Positions 9,656-21,262 of a stretch of DNA of 57,100 nt are shown one piece after another. The stretch is from Desulfovibrio sp. GTDB taxonomy: Bacteria; Desulfobacterota; Desulfovibrionia; Desulfovibrionales; Desulfovibrionaceae. The stretch is from assembly GCA_016284885.1 (NCBI GenBank), contig JAEEPQ010000004.1:1-57100 (forward strand), given 5' to 3'. The position numbers and the translations under genes were made by a program. Each line of letters opens with the position of its first letter. The first letter of the stretch is position 1. The notes under the pieces are model-generated. The model ran no database searches, had not been told where the DNA came from, and was given only the letters and a program-made list of their open reading frames with translations.

Positions 9656-10534
9656 ATGAACGGCCATACCAAGACTCTTCTCCTCCTGGCCTCCCTCACC
9701 GGCCTCATCCTCCTCATAGGCGCCATGCTCGGCGGCCGCGGAGGCGTCATGATGGCCTTCCTCTTCGCCCTCGCCATGAACGTGGGCAGCTACTGGTTCT
9801 CCGACAAGATCGTGCTGCGCATGTACCGCGCCCAGGACCTCTCTCCTGCCGAAGCGCCGCTCATCTACCAGATCGTGGGCGAGCTCGCCCAGAACGCCAA
9901 TCTCCCCATGCCGCGCATCGTCCTCGTGCCTGAGCAGGCGCCCAACGCCTTTGCCACGGGCCGCGACCCCGAGCACGCGGTGGTGGCCGTGACCGAAGGC
10001 CTGCTCAACATCCTCAATCCCGAGGAAGTCAAGGGCGTGCTTGGCCACGAAATGGCCCACGTGGCCCACAGGGACATCCTCATCCAGACCATAGCCGGCG
10101 TCATGGCGACCACCATCACCTACCTTGCCTACTCCCTCCAGTTCGGCGCCATGTTCGGCGGCCGCGGCGGCGACGGCGAGCGCAGCAACCCCCTCGCCCT
10201 CATCGCCATGGCCGTGCTTGCGCCCATCGCGGCCTCCATCATCCAGATGACCATCTCGCGCCAGCGCGAATATCTCGCCGACGAGTGGGGCGCCCAGTTC
10301 GCCCGCTCCCCGCAGTCTCTGGCCAACGCCCTGAAGAAGCTCGGCACCTACTCAGGCCAGATTCCCATGCAGACCGGCACCCAGTCCACGGCCAACATGT
10401 TCATCGTCCAGCCCCTCTACCCCGGCAGATCCATGGCCTCCCTCATGAGCACCCATCCCCCGCTGGAAGAGCGCATCGCCCGCCTCGAACACATGCAGAT
10501 GACCGGCCAGTACCCCACCGAGGGTACCATTTAG
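9656..10534 (+). CDS. htpX: M48 family membrane zinc metalloprotease HtpX
   Basis: 292 aa; GVLGHEMAHVAHRDIL, N-terminal TM segments, QREYLADEWGAQF. Confidence 0.92.
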   Translation: MNGHTKTLLLLASLTGLILLIGAMLGGRGGVMMAFLFALAMNVGSYWFSDKIVLRMYRAQDLSPAEAPLIYQIVGELAQNANLPMPRIVLVPEQAPNAFATGRDPEHAVVAVTEGLLNILNPEEVKGVLGHEMAHVAHRDILIQTIAGVMATTITYLAYSLQFGAMFGGRGGDGERSNPLALIAMAVLAPIAASIIQMTISRQREYLADEWGAQFARSPQSLANALKKLGTYSGQIPMQTGTQSTANMFIVQPLYPGRSMASLMSTHPPLEERIARLEHMQMTGQYPTEGTI

Positions 10535-10558
10535 CAGGCCGGAAGCGGAAGCGTAGCC

Positions 10559-11011
10559 ATGCGAAAACTCCTTCTTGCAGGCTTCATGGCCTTCGGCCTC
10601 TGCGCCTGCGCACCATCGAACCAGCCCCAGCTCATTGATCCGGCCCAGCCCGAGCAGACCTTCCCTGGCCCCGAGGAGCCCTGCGACAAGGTCTACACCT
10701 TCGCGCCCGGCAGCTTCATCGTGGAGCTGGCGCCCGACTCCGAAAACGAGGTCGTGCTCGAGCCCTCGCTTGCCGAGTTCCGGCTCTTCTGCACGCCTGA
10801 GGCTGCCCGCGCCCACGTAGACAAGGGCATGGCCGACGGCACCATCCAGAAGGGCGACTGGAAGATCTACCAGCTGCAGGGCTCCTACAGCGAGATAGGC
10901 AAAGCCAAGGCGCCTGGCGAGTACATCCTTGCCAGGCAGACCGTCATGGTGGACTGGGTGCGCGAGGCGCCCCAGCCCAAGGCCAAACCCAAGAACAAGA
11001 CGGGCAGATAG
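10559..11011 (+). CDS. Hypothetical lipoprotein
   Basis: 150 aa; lipobox-like signal MRKLLLAGFMAFGLCACAPS. Confidence 0.65.
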   Translation: MRKLLLAGFMAFGLCACAPSNQPQLIDPAQPEQTFPGPEEPCDKVYTFAPGSFIVELAPDSENEVVLEPSLAEFRLFCTPEAARAHVDKGMADGTIQKGDWKIYQLQGSYSEIGKAKAPGEYILARQTVMVDWVREAPQPKAKPKNKTGR

Positions 11012-11266
11012 CGCTACTGGGGCGAACTGCACATGCCAGGCACCCCCAGCAGCCTGTGCCTCCATTGGCCCATCAACGGCCTTGCTGCTGGCCATGCCTG
11101 CATGGACGGCATCTCGCTGCCGTCCAGCCCAATGTACAGGGGACACCCTTTCGCCATGCGCAATTGGGCAATGCCTGAACGAGTCCGATGCGACTCCAGC
11201 GAAACCGGCCTTGCCTCCCCTTTGCCTGCCGATGGACTTGGCACAGGGCCTTCGCGCATGTCAGCA

Positions 11267-12409
11267 TCAACGGGGAGACAGACTGCACGTGGGTGAATCG
11301 AGCAGTCGCAAGGCCTCTTCCGCCCCTCTGTGCACATAGTGCTGCATCCGCTCAACGGCTTTTTCCGAAACGGGAATTTCTGGATGCCGCTTAAATTCCA
11401 AATGCAACGCCGTTTCGAGCATGCGCTCGTGCCGTGGACGAACAAAAATCTCGAGTTGCCTGTCTCGACTAAAACTGCGGCAACACTCGTCTTCAGCAAA
11501 AGAAAGTCCGTGATCGAACAAGGGTGCAGGCCTAAGAACTTCTCCCGTATTATTATCAAACAGCATGCCGAAATTGCCTAGATGCCTGTCAGAATTGCCT
11601 ATCAAGGCATCAAAAACCATCATATCCTCGTAAAATTCCACACCCATTGCTTGTGCAAAGGCAACATGTGTTTCTGTCATGCTCAGGGCGTCTACCAGTC
11701 CGTTCCAAGCGCCTTGGGACACAAGGAAAACCCCTGCAGGCATGAATCCTGTCGTTATATCCGTGAAGGCTCTGCATTCGCAGACAGGAGAAAGAATGTC
11801 CCCATGCAGGGGACGCAGAACATAGGTCACAGCTTCCAGCCTCATGGCCTCGGCAGCCTGCCAGGCAAACCATTCCTTGACTGTTTGACAGAGACCATCC
11901 TGATCAGGTGCATCTTTCTTAGCTAAAAATATTTCATTCCCGCGTTTGAACCAATGTTTTGCCATGTCTCCTCCAGTGGAGAATTCTGGAGATCTCGACA
12001 CTTCAGAGAGCATAGGCATTGGCTCTTCAAAGAAAGCTACCTTTGCAACATTTGGATCAAGCTTGTTTTCATAAAAATTGACATCTCGCCAATTATGAGA
12101 GCCATCGTTAATCCACCAAACATCATTGAGAGAAAGCCCTAGTGTCACACCAAGAATGCCTAGTGGACCTTCGTTCCTTTTCTGCACTCTGTTCAATATT
12201 CTTCTGCCAAGAGGTGAAACTCGCGAGTTCAGCCACATGGCCAGATGCATCGGCTCTGCTTGCAGCTTGAGAAGAGGAGGGAAGAGTCTGCTGTTTTCGT
12301 CATAGACACGTACGATCTTCATGCTGTCTGGGTAAAATTCCAGAAGTTTTTTTTCAGCTGACATGAGGTAGTAGGTCTTAGGCATGACGTGCTCCTCTTT
12401 TTGATGCAA
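11267..12409 (-). CDS. HipA/CtkA-like kinase-fold protein (orphan)
   Basis: 380 aa (start may be the internal MPKTYYLM); FSTGGDMAKHWFKRGNEIFLAKK, FDALIGNSDRHLGNFGMLFD, PLFDHGLSF match the HipA-like catalytic core; AT-richer than neighbours. Confidence 0.65.
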   Translation of the reverse strand: MHQKEEHVMPKTYYLMSAEKKLLEFYPDSMKIVRVYDENSRLFPPLLKLQAEPMHLAMWLNSRVSPLGRRILNRVQKRNEGPLGILGVTLGLSLNDVWWINDGSHNWRDVNFYENKLDPNVAKVAFFEEPMPMLSEVSRSPEFSTGGDMAKHWFKRGNEIFLAKKDAPDQDGLCQTVKEWFAWQAAEAMRLEAVTYVLRPLHGDILSPVCECRAFTDITTGFMPAGVFLVSQGAWNGLVDALSMTETHVAFAQAMGVEFYEDMMVFDALIGNSDRHLGNFGMLFDNNTGEVLRPAPLFDHGLSFAEDECCRSFSRDRQLEIFVRPRHERMLETALHLEFKRHPEIPVSEKAVERMQHYVHRGAEEALRLLDSPTCSLSPR

Positions 12410-12557
12410 GATTCTAGTTTAAATCTCCTGTTCTAGACATCGAGCAACGAATACTGATGCGCCATGAATCCAGAATCCGTCTTCCCGCAGATGGTGTGCG
12501 GACTCGCTGCGACCTCGGCCCCTCACTGGAGCAGCCGCCCTTGCCCGCTTTCCTGTC

Positions 12558-12616
12558 CGTGGCAAGGCCCTGGATTTCCCTTGTCAAAAATCCTTGCGAG
12601 AGAGGGCCTTGCCACG
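12558..12616. repeat. 14-bp perfect inverted repeat (CGTGGCAAGGCCCT/AGGGCCTTGCCACG) with 31-nt spacer
   Basis: Read directly: left arm 12558..12571, right arm 12603..12616. Confidence 0.85.
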
Positions 12617-12626
12617 CGACGTCGCA

Positions 12627-13811
12627 TTACGAGCGGTAGTCGGAGTTGAGCTTCACGTAGCCTATGCTGAGATCAGAGGCCTCCAGGGTATAGGAGCCTG
12701 GCCCCTTGCCGATGCAGATGTCCACGGGGATGTCGATCTCCTTGAGCGGAGCCTCCAGCTGGGCGTCGAAGTCGCCCTGCAGGGGCTGGCCCTCGCGGAA
12801 GAGCTCGATGCCGCAGAGGGAGACGGAGACGGCCTCGGGCTTCATGTGGACGCCGGCACGGCCGACGGCGGCCACGATGCGGCCCCAGTTGGCGTCCATG
12901 CCGAACATGGCGGTCTTGACGAGCTGGGAATGGCCGACGGTGCGGGCCACCTGCTCGGCATCCTTGTCGGAGTCCGCGCCGGTGACGGTGATGTGCATGA
13001 CCTTGGTGGCGCCCTCGCCGTCCTTGACGAGCATGTGGGCGGTGACGCGCAGGATCCCGGTGAGTTCGCGCTCGAGCACCTGCATGTCTTCAGCCGAGAG
13101 GGCAACGCCCGAGGCGCCGTTGGCAAGGCCGAGGATGGTGTCGTTGGTGGAGGTGTCGCCGTCGACGGAGACGCGGTTGAAGGTCTTGTTCACGCCGCGC
13201 ACGAACATGGCCTGCCAGGTGTCTTTGTCGACCACGGCGTCGGTGAGCACCACGCAGAGCATGGTCGCCATGTTGGGGCAGATCATGCCGGCGCCCTTGG
13301 CCATGGTGGTAAGGCGCACCTTCCCGCCCTTGAACTCGAGCTCCTTGAAGGCAAACTTGGGGAAGGCGTCGGTGGTCATGAAGGCGCGGGTGAAGCCCTC
13401 GGCGTCGCGGGTGCCGAGGCTTGCGACGAGCTGGGGCACGGTCTTTTCCCACTTGTCCATCTTGAGCTGGTCGCCGATGACGCCCGTGGAGAGGGGCATG
13501 ACGGCCTCGGGTGCGATGCCCAGAGGACCGGCCACCATGGCCTGGGTGGCATGGCAGTTGGCTATGCCTTCGTCGCCGGTGCAGGCATTGGCCTGGCCGG
13601 AGTTGGCGACAACGGCCCGGCAGGAGCCGAAGCGCTTGAGGATGTCCTGGCAGACGAGCACGGGAGCGGCCTTGAAGACGTTGGTGGTGAAGACGCCGGC
13701 AAGGACGCAGTCCCTGTCGGAGACGATGAGGCCGAGGTCGTCGCGGCCCTGGGCCTTGAAGCCCGCGCCGGCGGCGCCGGCCCTGAAGCCGAGAGGCAGG
13801 TCGTTTTTCAT
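12627..13811 (-). CDS. argJ: Bifunctional glutamate N-acetyltransferase/amino-acid acetyltransferase
   Basis: 394 aa; VVANSGQANACTGDEGI, MPLSTGVIG, MTTDAFPK, KGAGMICPNMATML, SVDGDTSTNDTI. Confidence 0.95.
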   Translation of the reverse strand: MKNDLPLGFRAGAAGAGFKAQGRDDLGLIVSDRDCVLAGVFTTNVFKAAPVLVCQDILKRFGSCRAVVANSGQANACTGDEGIANCHATQAMVAGPLGIAPEAVMPLSTGVIGDQLKMDKWEKTVPQLVASLGTRDAEGFTRAFMTTDAFPKFAFKELEFKGGKVRLTTMAKGAGMICPNMATMLCVVLTDAVVDKDTWQAMFVRGVNKTFNRVSVDGDTSTNDTILGLANGASGVALSAEDMQVLERELTGILRVTAHMLVKDGEGATKVMHITVTGADSDKDAEQVARTVGHSQLVKTAMFGMDANWGRIVAAVGRAGVHMKPEAVSVSLCGIELFREGQPLQGDFDAQLEAPLKEIDIPVDICIGKGPGSYTLEASDLSIGYVKLNSDYRS

Positions 13812-13876
13812 GGTGGTGTCCTTTCTTGCCGCAAGGCTGAGCCCTCCCTGAACGGCGGGAGCAGAGCCTTGCGACG

Positions 13877-13914
13877 AAAAATGGCGGAAGCCCGCAGGTT
13901 GCAGACTTCCGCCA
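13877..13914 (-). terminator. Rho-independent terminator downstream of fusA
   Basis: On the minus strand TGGCGGAAG...CTTCCGCCA followed by TTTTT. Confidence 0.7.
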
Positions 13915-13942
13915 CGTTCAGTTCACAGGGTGAGCGGGGATG

Positions 13943-16024
<2,082 letters not shown>

Positions 16025-16111
16025 GGATGTTCCTCCAAAATGTGTCGTTGCCTTTGGACGCAGGCGCCCGGGGCAGAACCCCGGGCGCCCGATTCGCCGA
16101 AAAGCTGCCGG

Positions 16112-16582
16112 CTACCAGCGGTAGTGGGCGAACGCCTTGTTGGCGTCGGCCATTCTGTGCGTGTCTTCGCGCTTCTTCACTGCGCCGCCGCGGCCGTTGA
16201 AGGCATCGAGAAGCTCGGCAGACAGCTTGGCGGTCATGCCCTTCTCGCCGCGGGAGCGGGCGTAGTTGATGAGCCAGCGTATGGACAGGGACACCTGGCG
16301 CTCGGGACGGACTTCCATGGGAACCTGGTAGGTGGCGCCGCCGACGCGGCGGGCCTTGACTTCGAGGCGGGGCTTGACGTTCTCAAGCGCCTTCTCGAAA
16401 GCGTGCATGGGCTCTTCGCCGGTCTTCTCGCTCAGGGTCTGGATGGAGCTGTAGAAGATGCGCTCGGCCGCGCCCTTCTTGCCGCTGTACATGAGGCGGT
16501 TCACGAATTTGGTGACGAGCTTGCTGCCGTAGATCGGATCAGGCAGAACTTCGCGCTTGGAAACAGGACCTTTACGGGGCAT
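16112..16582 (-). CDS. rpsG: 30S ribosomal protein S7
   Basis: 156 aa; [37 protein letters not shown]. Confidence 0.97.
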   Translation of the reverse strand: MPRKGPVSKREVLPDPIYGSKLVTKFVNRLMYSGKKGAAERIFYSSIQTLSEKTGEEPMHAFEKALENVKPRLEVKARRVGGATYQVPMEVRPERQVSLSIRWLINYARSRGEKGMTAKLSAELLDAFNGRGGAVKKREDTHRMADANKAFAHYRW

Positions 16583-16711
16583 GGTTTCTCTCCTTGAGGG
16601 ACGGGCAAATCGGCGCCATCAGCCCCGCAGCGCCCGGCGCCTCAAAAGGCTGCCTGGTGCGTTGCATGACGAGCGCCTGCTGCAGAAAAAAAAGGCTTGG
16701 GACCAAAGCGC

Positions 16712-17083
16712 CTACTTGGGACGCTTGGCGCCGTACTTGGAGCGGCTCTTGCGGCGGTCGGTGACGCCGGAGGTGTCGAGGGTGCCGCGGATGATGTGGT
16801 AGCGCACGCCGGGAAGGTCCTTGACGCGGCCGCCGCGGATGAGGACGACGGAGTGCTCCTGCAGGTTGTGGCCTTCGCCGGGGATGTAGGCCGTCACTTC
16901 GAAGCCGTTGGTGAGGCGCACGCGGGCGACCTTGCGCAGGGCCGAGTTGGGCTTTTTGGGGGTGGTGGTGTACACGCGGGTGCACACGCCGCGGCGCTGG
17001 GGGCTGGCCTGCAGAGCCGGGGTCTTTTTGTGCTTCAGCACGTCTCTCCGCTCGATGCGGATGAGCTGGTTAATCGTAGGCAT
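16712..17083 (-). CDS. rpsL: 30S ribosomal protein S12
   Basis: [63 protein letters not shown]; internal start within ORF 16712..17116. Confidence 0.97.
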   Translation of the reverse strand: MPTINQLIRIERRDVLKHKKTPALQASPQRRGVCTRVYTTTPKKPNSALRKVARVRLTNGFEVTAYIPGEGHNLQEHSVVLIRGGRVKDLPGVRYHIIRGTLDTSGVTDRRKSRSKYGAKRPK

Positions 17084-17290
17084 GAATACCTCCAATGAGT
17101 GTTGGGCCCGCTCCATGCAGCAAGGGCGTGCAGGAAGGGGGCCAGGGGCGCCTGAAGGGAGCTCTCCCTTCTAAGGGCTGGTTTTTCTATGCAATCAGGC
17201 CCGCTTTGTCAAGGCGAGATTGCAGTGTCTTTCAGAGTTCCTTCAGGATTTCAGAGCCGGCTTCAAGGCCGTGCCGGGACAGCGGCGCGG

Positions 17291-17327
17291 CAGGGCCGCC
17301 CCGGGGAAGCTCCCCAAGGCGGCCCTG
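17291..17327. repeat. 10-bp inverted repeat CAGGGCCGCC/GGCGGCCCTG with nested GGGGA/TCCCC hairpin
   Basis: Read directly; lies just past the stop of 17352..17666, possible terminator without a T-tract. Confidence 0.6.
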
Positions 17328-17351
17328 CGGGAATCGGCATGCAGACCAGCC

Positions 17352-17666
17352 CTACTCGTCTTCGGCGAGGTAGGCGGTCACCTCGTGGTGCAGGTGGCCG
17401 ATGAGGTGCTCCAGATAGTCGGAGCAGTCGTCGCCGAAGGTGTGCTTGAGCAGCCCCAGGACGAACTCGATGCGCTTGGCCGCGCGCAGGGCGCTGGCGC
17501 CGGGAGCGTCTTCCGGGGGCAGGGCGTCGAGGACCTGCCTGAAGTCCTCCACCTGCTCTTCGGTCAGGTACTTGATGGGCTGGGGAGTGTCGTTGATGAA
17601 GACAAGGCCGCCCCTGACCTCCAGGATCTGGGGCTCCCCGTGGAGAAAGCCAATGTTGACTGCCAT
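17352..17666 (-). CDS. Conserved hypothetical protein, 104 aa
   Basis: MAVNIGFLHGEPQILEVRGGLVFINDTPQPIKYLTEEQVEDFRQVLDALP; protein-like composition and downstream hairpin. Confidence 0.6.
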   Translation of the reverse strand: MAVNIGFLHGEPQILEVRGGLVFINDTPQPIKYLTEEQVEDFRQVLDALPPEDAPGASALRAAKRIEFVLGLLKHTFGDDCSDYLEHLIGHLHHEVTAYLAEDE

Positions 17667-17720
17667 GGCGCGTGCAATCCTCCTTGTCGCCGGAAGCCGC
17701 CGCAGGCCTGCACGTCCGGC

Positions 17721-18593
17721 CTAGCGGCCGGCGGCTGCGATGCGGCTCCGCTCATCCTGGCAGATCTTCACCACGCGCTGCAGGTTCTTGAGCGGAGGCC
17801 TGTAGCCGTTGGCGGAGACCAGCCTGAATAGTTCCTTGAGCCTGGCGTCGCGCTCCTTCTGGTGCTTCGCATCGCCGACGAGCCCCTCCCTGGAGAGGGC
17901 CATGAGCACGTCGCGCATTTCGCCGCCTCGGCTCATGTTCACCTGCCAGGCATCGAGTTCGCCGGTTTCGGCCGCGGCCAAGATCATGACGGAGGCGAGG
18001 TAGAAGCGCTCTATCTGGTCGCCGTAGAAGTAGGCGCCAAGGAAGCGCAGGCTCTTCTCGCTCTTGCCCGCCCGCTTCAGCAGCTCGTCCCAGAGGGTCA
18101 TGGTGCGCTCGGCAAGCAGGGCCCTCCCCCGCTTGGTGTCCAGCTTCTGCTGCAGGGCTTCCTGGTCCTTGGGGGCCAGCAGCCTGGCCGGCAGCTCGGG
18201 CACAAGCTCGCGCAGGGTCTCGGTCTCGCGCTTCACGTCGGCATAGGTGCCGAAGAGGAAGGCGGCCGTGCGGTCGGCGGCCACCATGCCGCTGAGAACG
18301 GCCCTCGAGTCCCAGTCGTCCTGAATGGGGCAGGTGCCGGCGCGGGGCACGGTGAGGCCGGGCTGGTAGATGAAGCCCGCATCCTTGAGCCAGCGCACCT
18401 CCTCGAGGCCCTTTTCAAAGGATTCCTTGTCGAAGGCCTCGCGGACGAGGGCCATGATCTGGTCGTTGGTCATGGTGCGGGCGGCAGAAGCCGGATCCGC
18501 CAGGCCCGGCACCAGAGCAAGGGCAAGGGCAAGGGCCAGAACGGCGCGGGAGAACAGCCGGCCAAGGCTATGGGTCAAGAACGCCCCGGCCAT
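17721..18593 (-). CDS. Hypothetical exported protein
   Basis: 290 aa; N-terminal signal (LALALALALVPGLADPASAA); ATG overlaps the valS stop by 1 nt. Confidence 0.65.
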   Translation of the reverse strand: MAGAFLTHSLGRLFSRAVLALALALALVPGLADPASAARTMTNDQIMALVREAFDKESFEKGLEEVRWLKDAGFIYQPGLTVPRAGTCPIQDDWDSRAVLSGMVAADRTAAFLFGTYADVKRETETLRELVPELPARLLAPKDQEALQQKLDTKRGRALLAERTMTLWDELLKRAGKSEKSLRFLGAYFYGDQIERFYLASVMILAAAETGELDAWQVNMSRGGEMRDVLMALSREGLVGDAKHQKERDARLKELFRLVSANGYRPPLKNLQRVVKICQDERSRIAAAGR

Positions 18594-21250
18594 TAGTCTT
18601 CTCCTCCCTGCAGGGCTTCTTCAAAGCGGGCCTTGAGCTTTTCGAGCTTGGCCAGGGAGTCGGCAAGCTCGGCGCCCCTGGCGCGCTCGCTGGCCACGAA
18701 CTCCGGCTTGGCGCGGGCAACGAAGTTCTCGTTCGAGAGCTTCTTCTCCACCATCTCGAGGCCCTTCTGGATCTTGCCCATCTCCTTGTCGAGGCGGGCC
18801 ACTTCGGTGGCCAGATCCACGTTGCCCTTGAGGGGCACGATGATCTGGCAGCCCTGCACCACGTCCGAGGCCGAGGCCTTGGGCGCGTGCACGCCTGCCC
18901 CTGCCTCGATGTCCTCGAGGCGGGCGAGGGTCATGATCACGGTCCTGTTGGCCTCGATGAGGGCCTGCTGGGCAGCGTCTGCCGGGTGGAGCTTCAGGGC
19001 CACCTTGCGGCCCGGCGCAATGCCGAGCTCCGCCTTGATGGTGCGCACCGAGACGATGACGCCCTGGATGAACTCCATCTTCGCGGCCTCGTCGGGACGC
19101 AGGCAGCCGGGACGGGACTCAGGGTAGGGCATGACCGCGATGTCCTCGCCGGCATGGCCGGGCAGGGCCTGCCAGATCTCCGCCGTGACGAAGGGCATGA
19201 CAGGGTGCAGGAGCAGGAGGATTTCCTTGAGCGCGGTGTAGAGCACGTACTGGGATTCGGGCTTGCGGGCCGGATCCTGCATGTCGGGCTTCACGAGCTC
19301 CAGGTACCAGTCGCAGAACTCGCCCCAGAGGAACTTGTAGCCGCCCTGGGCCACGTCGTTGAAGCGGTACTCGTCGAAGGCCTTGTCCATCTCGGCCTTG
19401 AGCACCTCGAGGCGGTGGAGGATCCACTGGCTGGCCAGGCCCTGGACGGACTCGAGCGCCACAGGCGCCGGCGGCTCCTTGTCCAGATTCATGAGCGTGA
19501 ACCTAGCGGAGTTCCAAAGCTTGTTCACGAAGTGGCGGTAGCCCTCGATGCGGTCCTCGGAGAGGCGGATGTCGCGGCCCATGGCCGCAAAGGCTGTCAG
19601 GGTGAAGCGCAGGGAGTCGCAGCCGTACTGCTCGATCATCTTGACCGGATCGATGACGTTGCCCGTGGACTTGGACATCTTGCGACCCTGGGCGTCGCGC
19701 ACCAGCGCGTGGAGGTAGACGTCCCTGAAGGGCACCTCGTCCATGAAGTGCTGGCCCATCATCATCATGCGGGCGACCCAGAAGAAGAGGATGTCGAAGC
19801 CCGTCACGAGCACGCTCGTGGGATACCACTTGGCGAGCTCCTTCGTCCTGTCGGGCCAGCCCATGGTCGAGAAGGGCCACAGCGCCGAGGAGAACCAGGT
19901 GTCGAGCACGTCCTCTTCCTGGTGCAGGTCCGTCGAACCGCACTTGCAGCAGGCCTTCGGCGCCTCCTCCTGCACCATGAGCTCGCCGCAGGCCTGGCAG
20001 GTCCAGGCCGGGATGCGGTGGCCCCACCAGATCTGGCGGCTGATGCACCAGTCGCGGATGGTGTCCATCCAGTGGTAGTAGGTCTTGAGCCAGGCTTCGG
20101 GAAGCAGGCGCGTATACTTGGGCATGGCCTCCCTGGCCCTGGGGGCCAGCTTGGTCATGGCCACGAACCACTGGTCCGAGACATGGGGCTCCACCACGGT
20201 GTGGCAGCGGTAGCAGTGGCCCACGGAGTGGGCGAGCTTCTCGACGCCGACCAGATCGCCCATGGCCTCGATGTCGGCCACGATGGCCTTGCGGCACTCT
20301 TCCTTGGAGAGCCCGTCGTACTTGCCGGACTCGGGCTTCATGCGGCCGTCCTCGTCGATGACCTGGATGAACTCGAGGTCGTGGTTCTTGCCGAGGGCCC
20401 AGTCGTTGTGGTCGTGGCAGGGGGTCACCTTGAGGGCGCCCGTGCCGAACTCGCGGTCCACGTAGCGGTCGGCGATGATCGGCACCTCGCGCCCGCAGAC
20501 GGGCACGATGCAGGTCTTGCCGATGAGGTGCTGGTAGCGCTCGTCGTCGGGGTGCACGCAGACGGCGGTGTCGCCGGGTATGGTTTCGGGGCGGGTGGTG
20601 GCCACGACCAGGCTCTCGTCGGAGTCCTTGACGTGGTACTTGATCTGCCACAGATGCCCCTGCTCGTCCTCGTGTTCGACCTCGTCGTCGGCAAGGGCGG
20701 TGTGGCAGCGCGAACACCAGTTGATGATGTACTTGCCCCTGTATATCAGGCCTTCCTTGTAAAGCTGCACGAAGACCTTGCGCACGGCGCGGGAGAGGCC
20801 CTCGTCCATGGTGAAGCGCAGGCGCTCCCAGTCCACGGAGCAGCCCATGGCGTCGATCTGGTTCAGGATGCGGCTGCCGTACTCCTCGCGCCACTGCCAG
20901 ACGCGGTCGATGAACTTCTCGCGGCCCAGATCCTGGCGGCGCTTGCCCTCCTTGGCGAGGGCGCGCTCGACCACGTTCTGGGTGGCGATGCCGGCGTGGT
21001 CGGTGCCGGGCACCCAGAGGACGTTGCGGCCCTTCTGGCGGTAGTGGCGGCAGAGCGTGTCGATGAGAGTGAGGTTGAGCGCATGCCCTATGTGCAGGGC
21101 GCCGGTCACGTTCGGCGGCGGGATGACGATGGAGTAGGGTTCGCCCGGCGCGTCCGGGTCAGGAGTGAAGGTCTTCTTGTCCCGCCAGTGGGTGCGCCAT
21201 TTCTCTTCGACGCCATGCGGGTCGTAGCCCTTGGGTAGTTCGTCGGACAT
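18593..21250 (-). CDS. valS: Valyl-tRNA synthetase
   Basis: Start MSDELPKGYDPHGVEEKWR at 21250 within longer ORF; PPPNVTGALHIGHALN, KMSKSTGNVIDP, C-terminal coiled coil. Confidence 0.96.
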   Translation of the reverse strand: MSDELPKGYDPHGVEEKWRTHWRDKKTFTPDPDAPGEPYSIVIPPPNVTGALHIGHALNLTLIDTLCRHYRQKGRNVLWVPGTDHAGIATQNVVERALAKEGKRRQDLGREKFIDRVWQWREEYGSRILNQIDAMGCSVDWERLRFTMDEGLSRAVRKVFVQLYKEGLIYRGKYIINWCSRCHTALADDEVEHEDEQGHLWQIKYHVKDSDESLVVATTRPETIPGDTAVCVHPDDERYQHLIGKTCIVPVCGREVPIIADRYVDREFGTGALKVTPCHDHNDWALGKNHDLEFIQVIDEDGRMKPESGKYDGLSKEECRKAIVADIEAMGDLVGVEKLAHSVGHCYRCHTVVEPHVSDQWFVAMTKLAPRAREAMPKYTRLLPEAWLKTYYHWMDTIRDWCISRQIWWGHRIPAWTCQACGELMVQEEAPKACCKCGSTDLHQEEDVLDTWFSSALWPFSTMGWPDRTKELAKWYPTSVLVTGFDILFFWVARMMMMGQHFMDEVPFRDVYLHALVRDAQGRKMSKSTGNVIDPVKMIEQYGCDSLRFTLTAFAAMGRDIRLSEDRIEGYRHFVNKLWNSARFTLMNLDKEPPAPVALESVQGLASQWILHRLEVLKAEMDKAFDEYRFNDVAQGGYKFLWGEFCDWYLELVKPDMQDPARKPESQYVLYTALKEILLLLHPVMPFVTAEIWQALPGHAGEDIAVMPYPESRPGCLRPDEAAKMEFIQGVIVSVRTIKAELGIAPGRKVALKLHPADAAQQALIEANRTVIMTLARLEDIEAGAGVHAPKASASDVVQGCQIIVPLKGNVDLATEVARLDKEMGKIQKGLEMVEKKLSNENFVARAKPEFVASERARGAELADSLAKLEKLKARFEEALQGGED

Positions 21251-21262
21251 CTTGAAATCTCC

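Noticed and set aside
11073-11266. Short ORFs downstream of the HipA-like gene as a possible antitoxin
   Set aside because: No HTH or AbrB-like pattern; low-quality overlapping frames
18887-21238. 783-aa plus-strand ORF antisense to valS
   Set aside because: Shadow ORF of the valyl-tRNA synthetase coding strand
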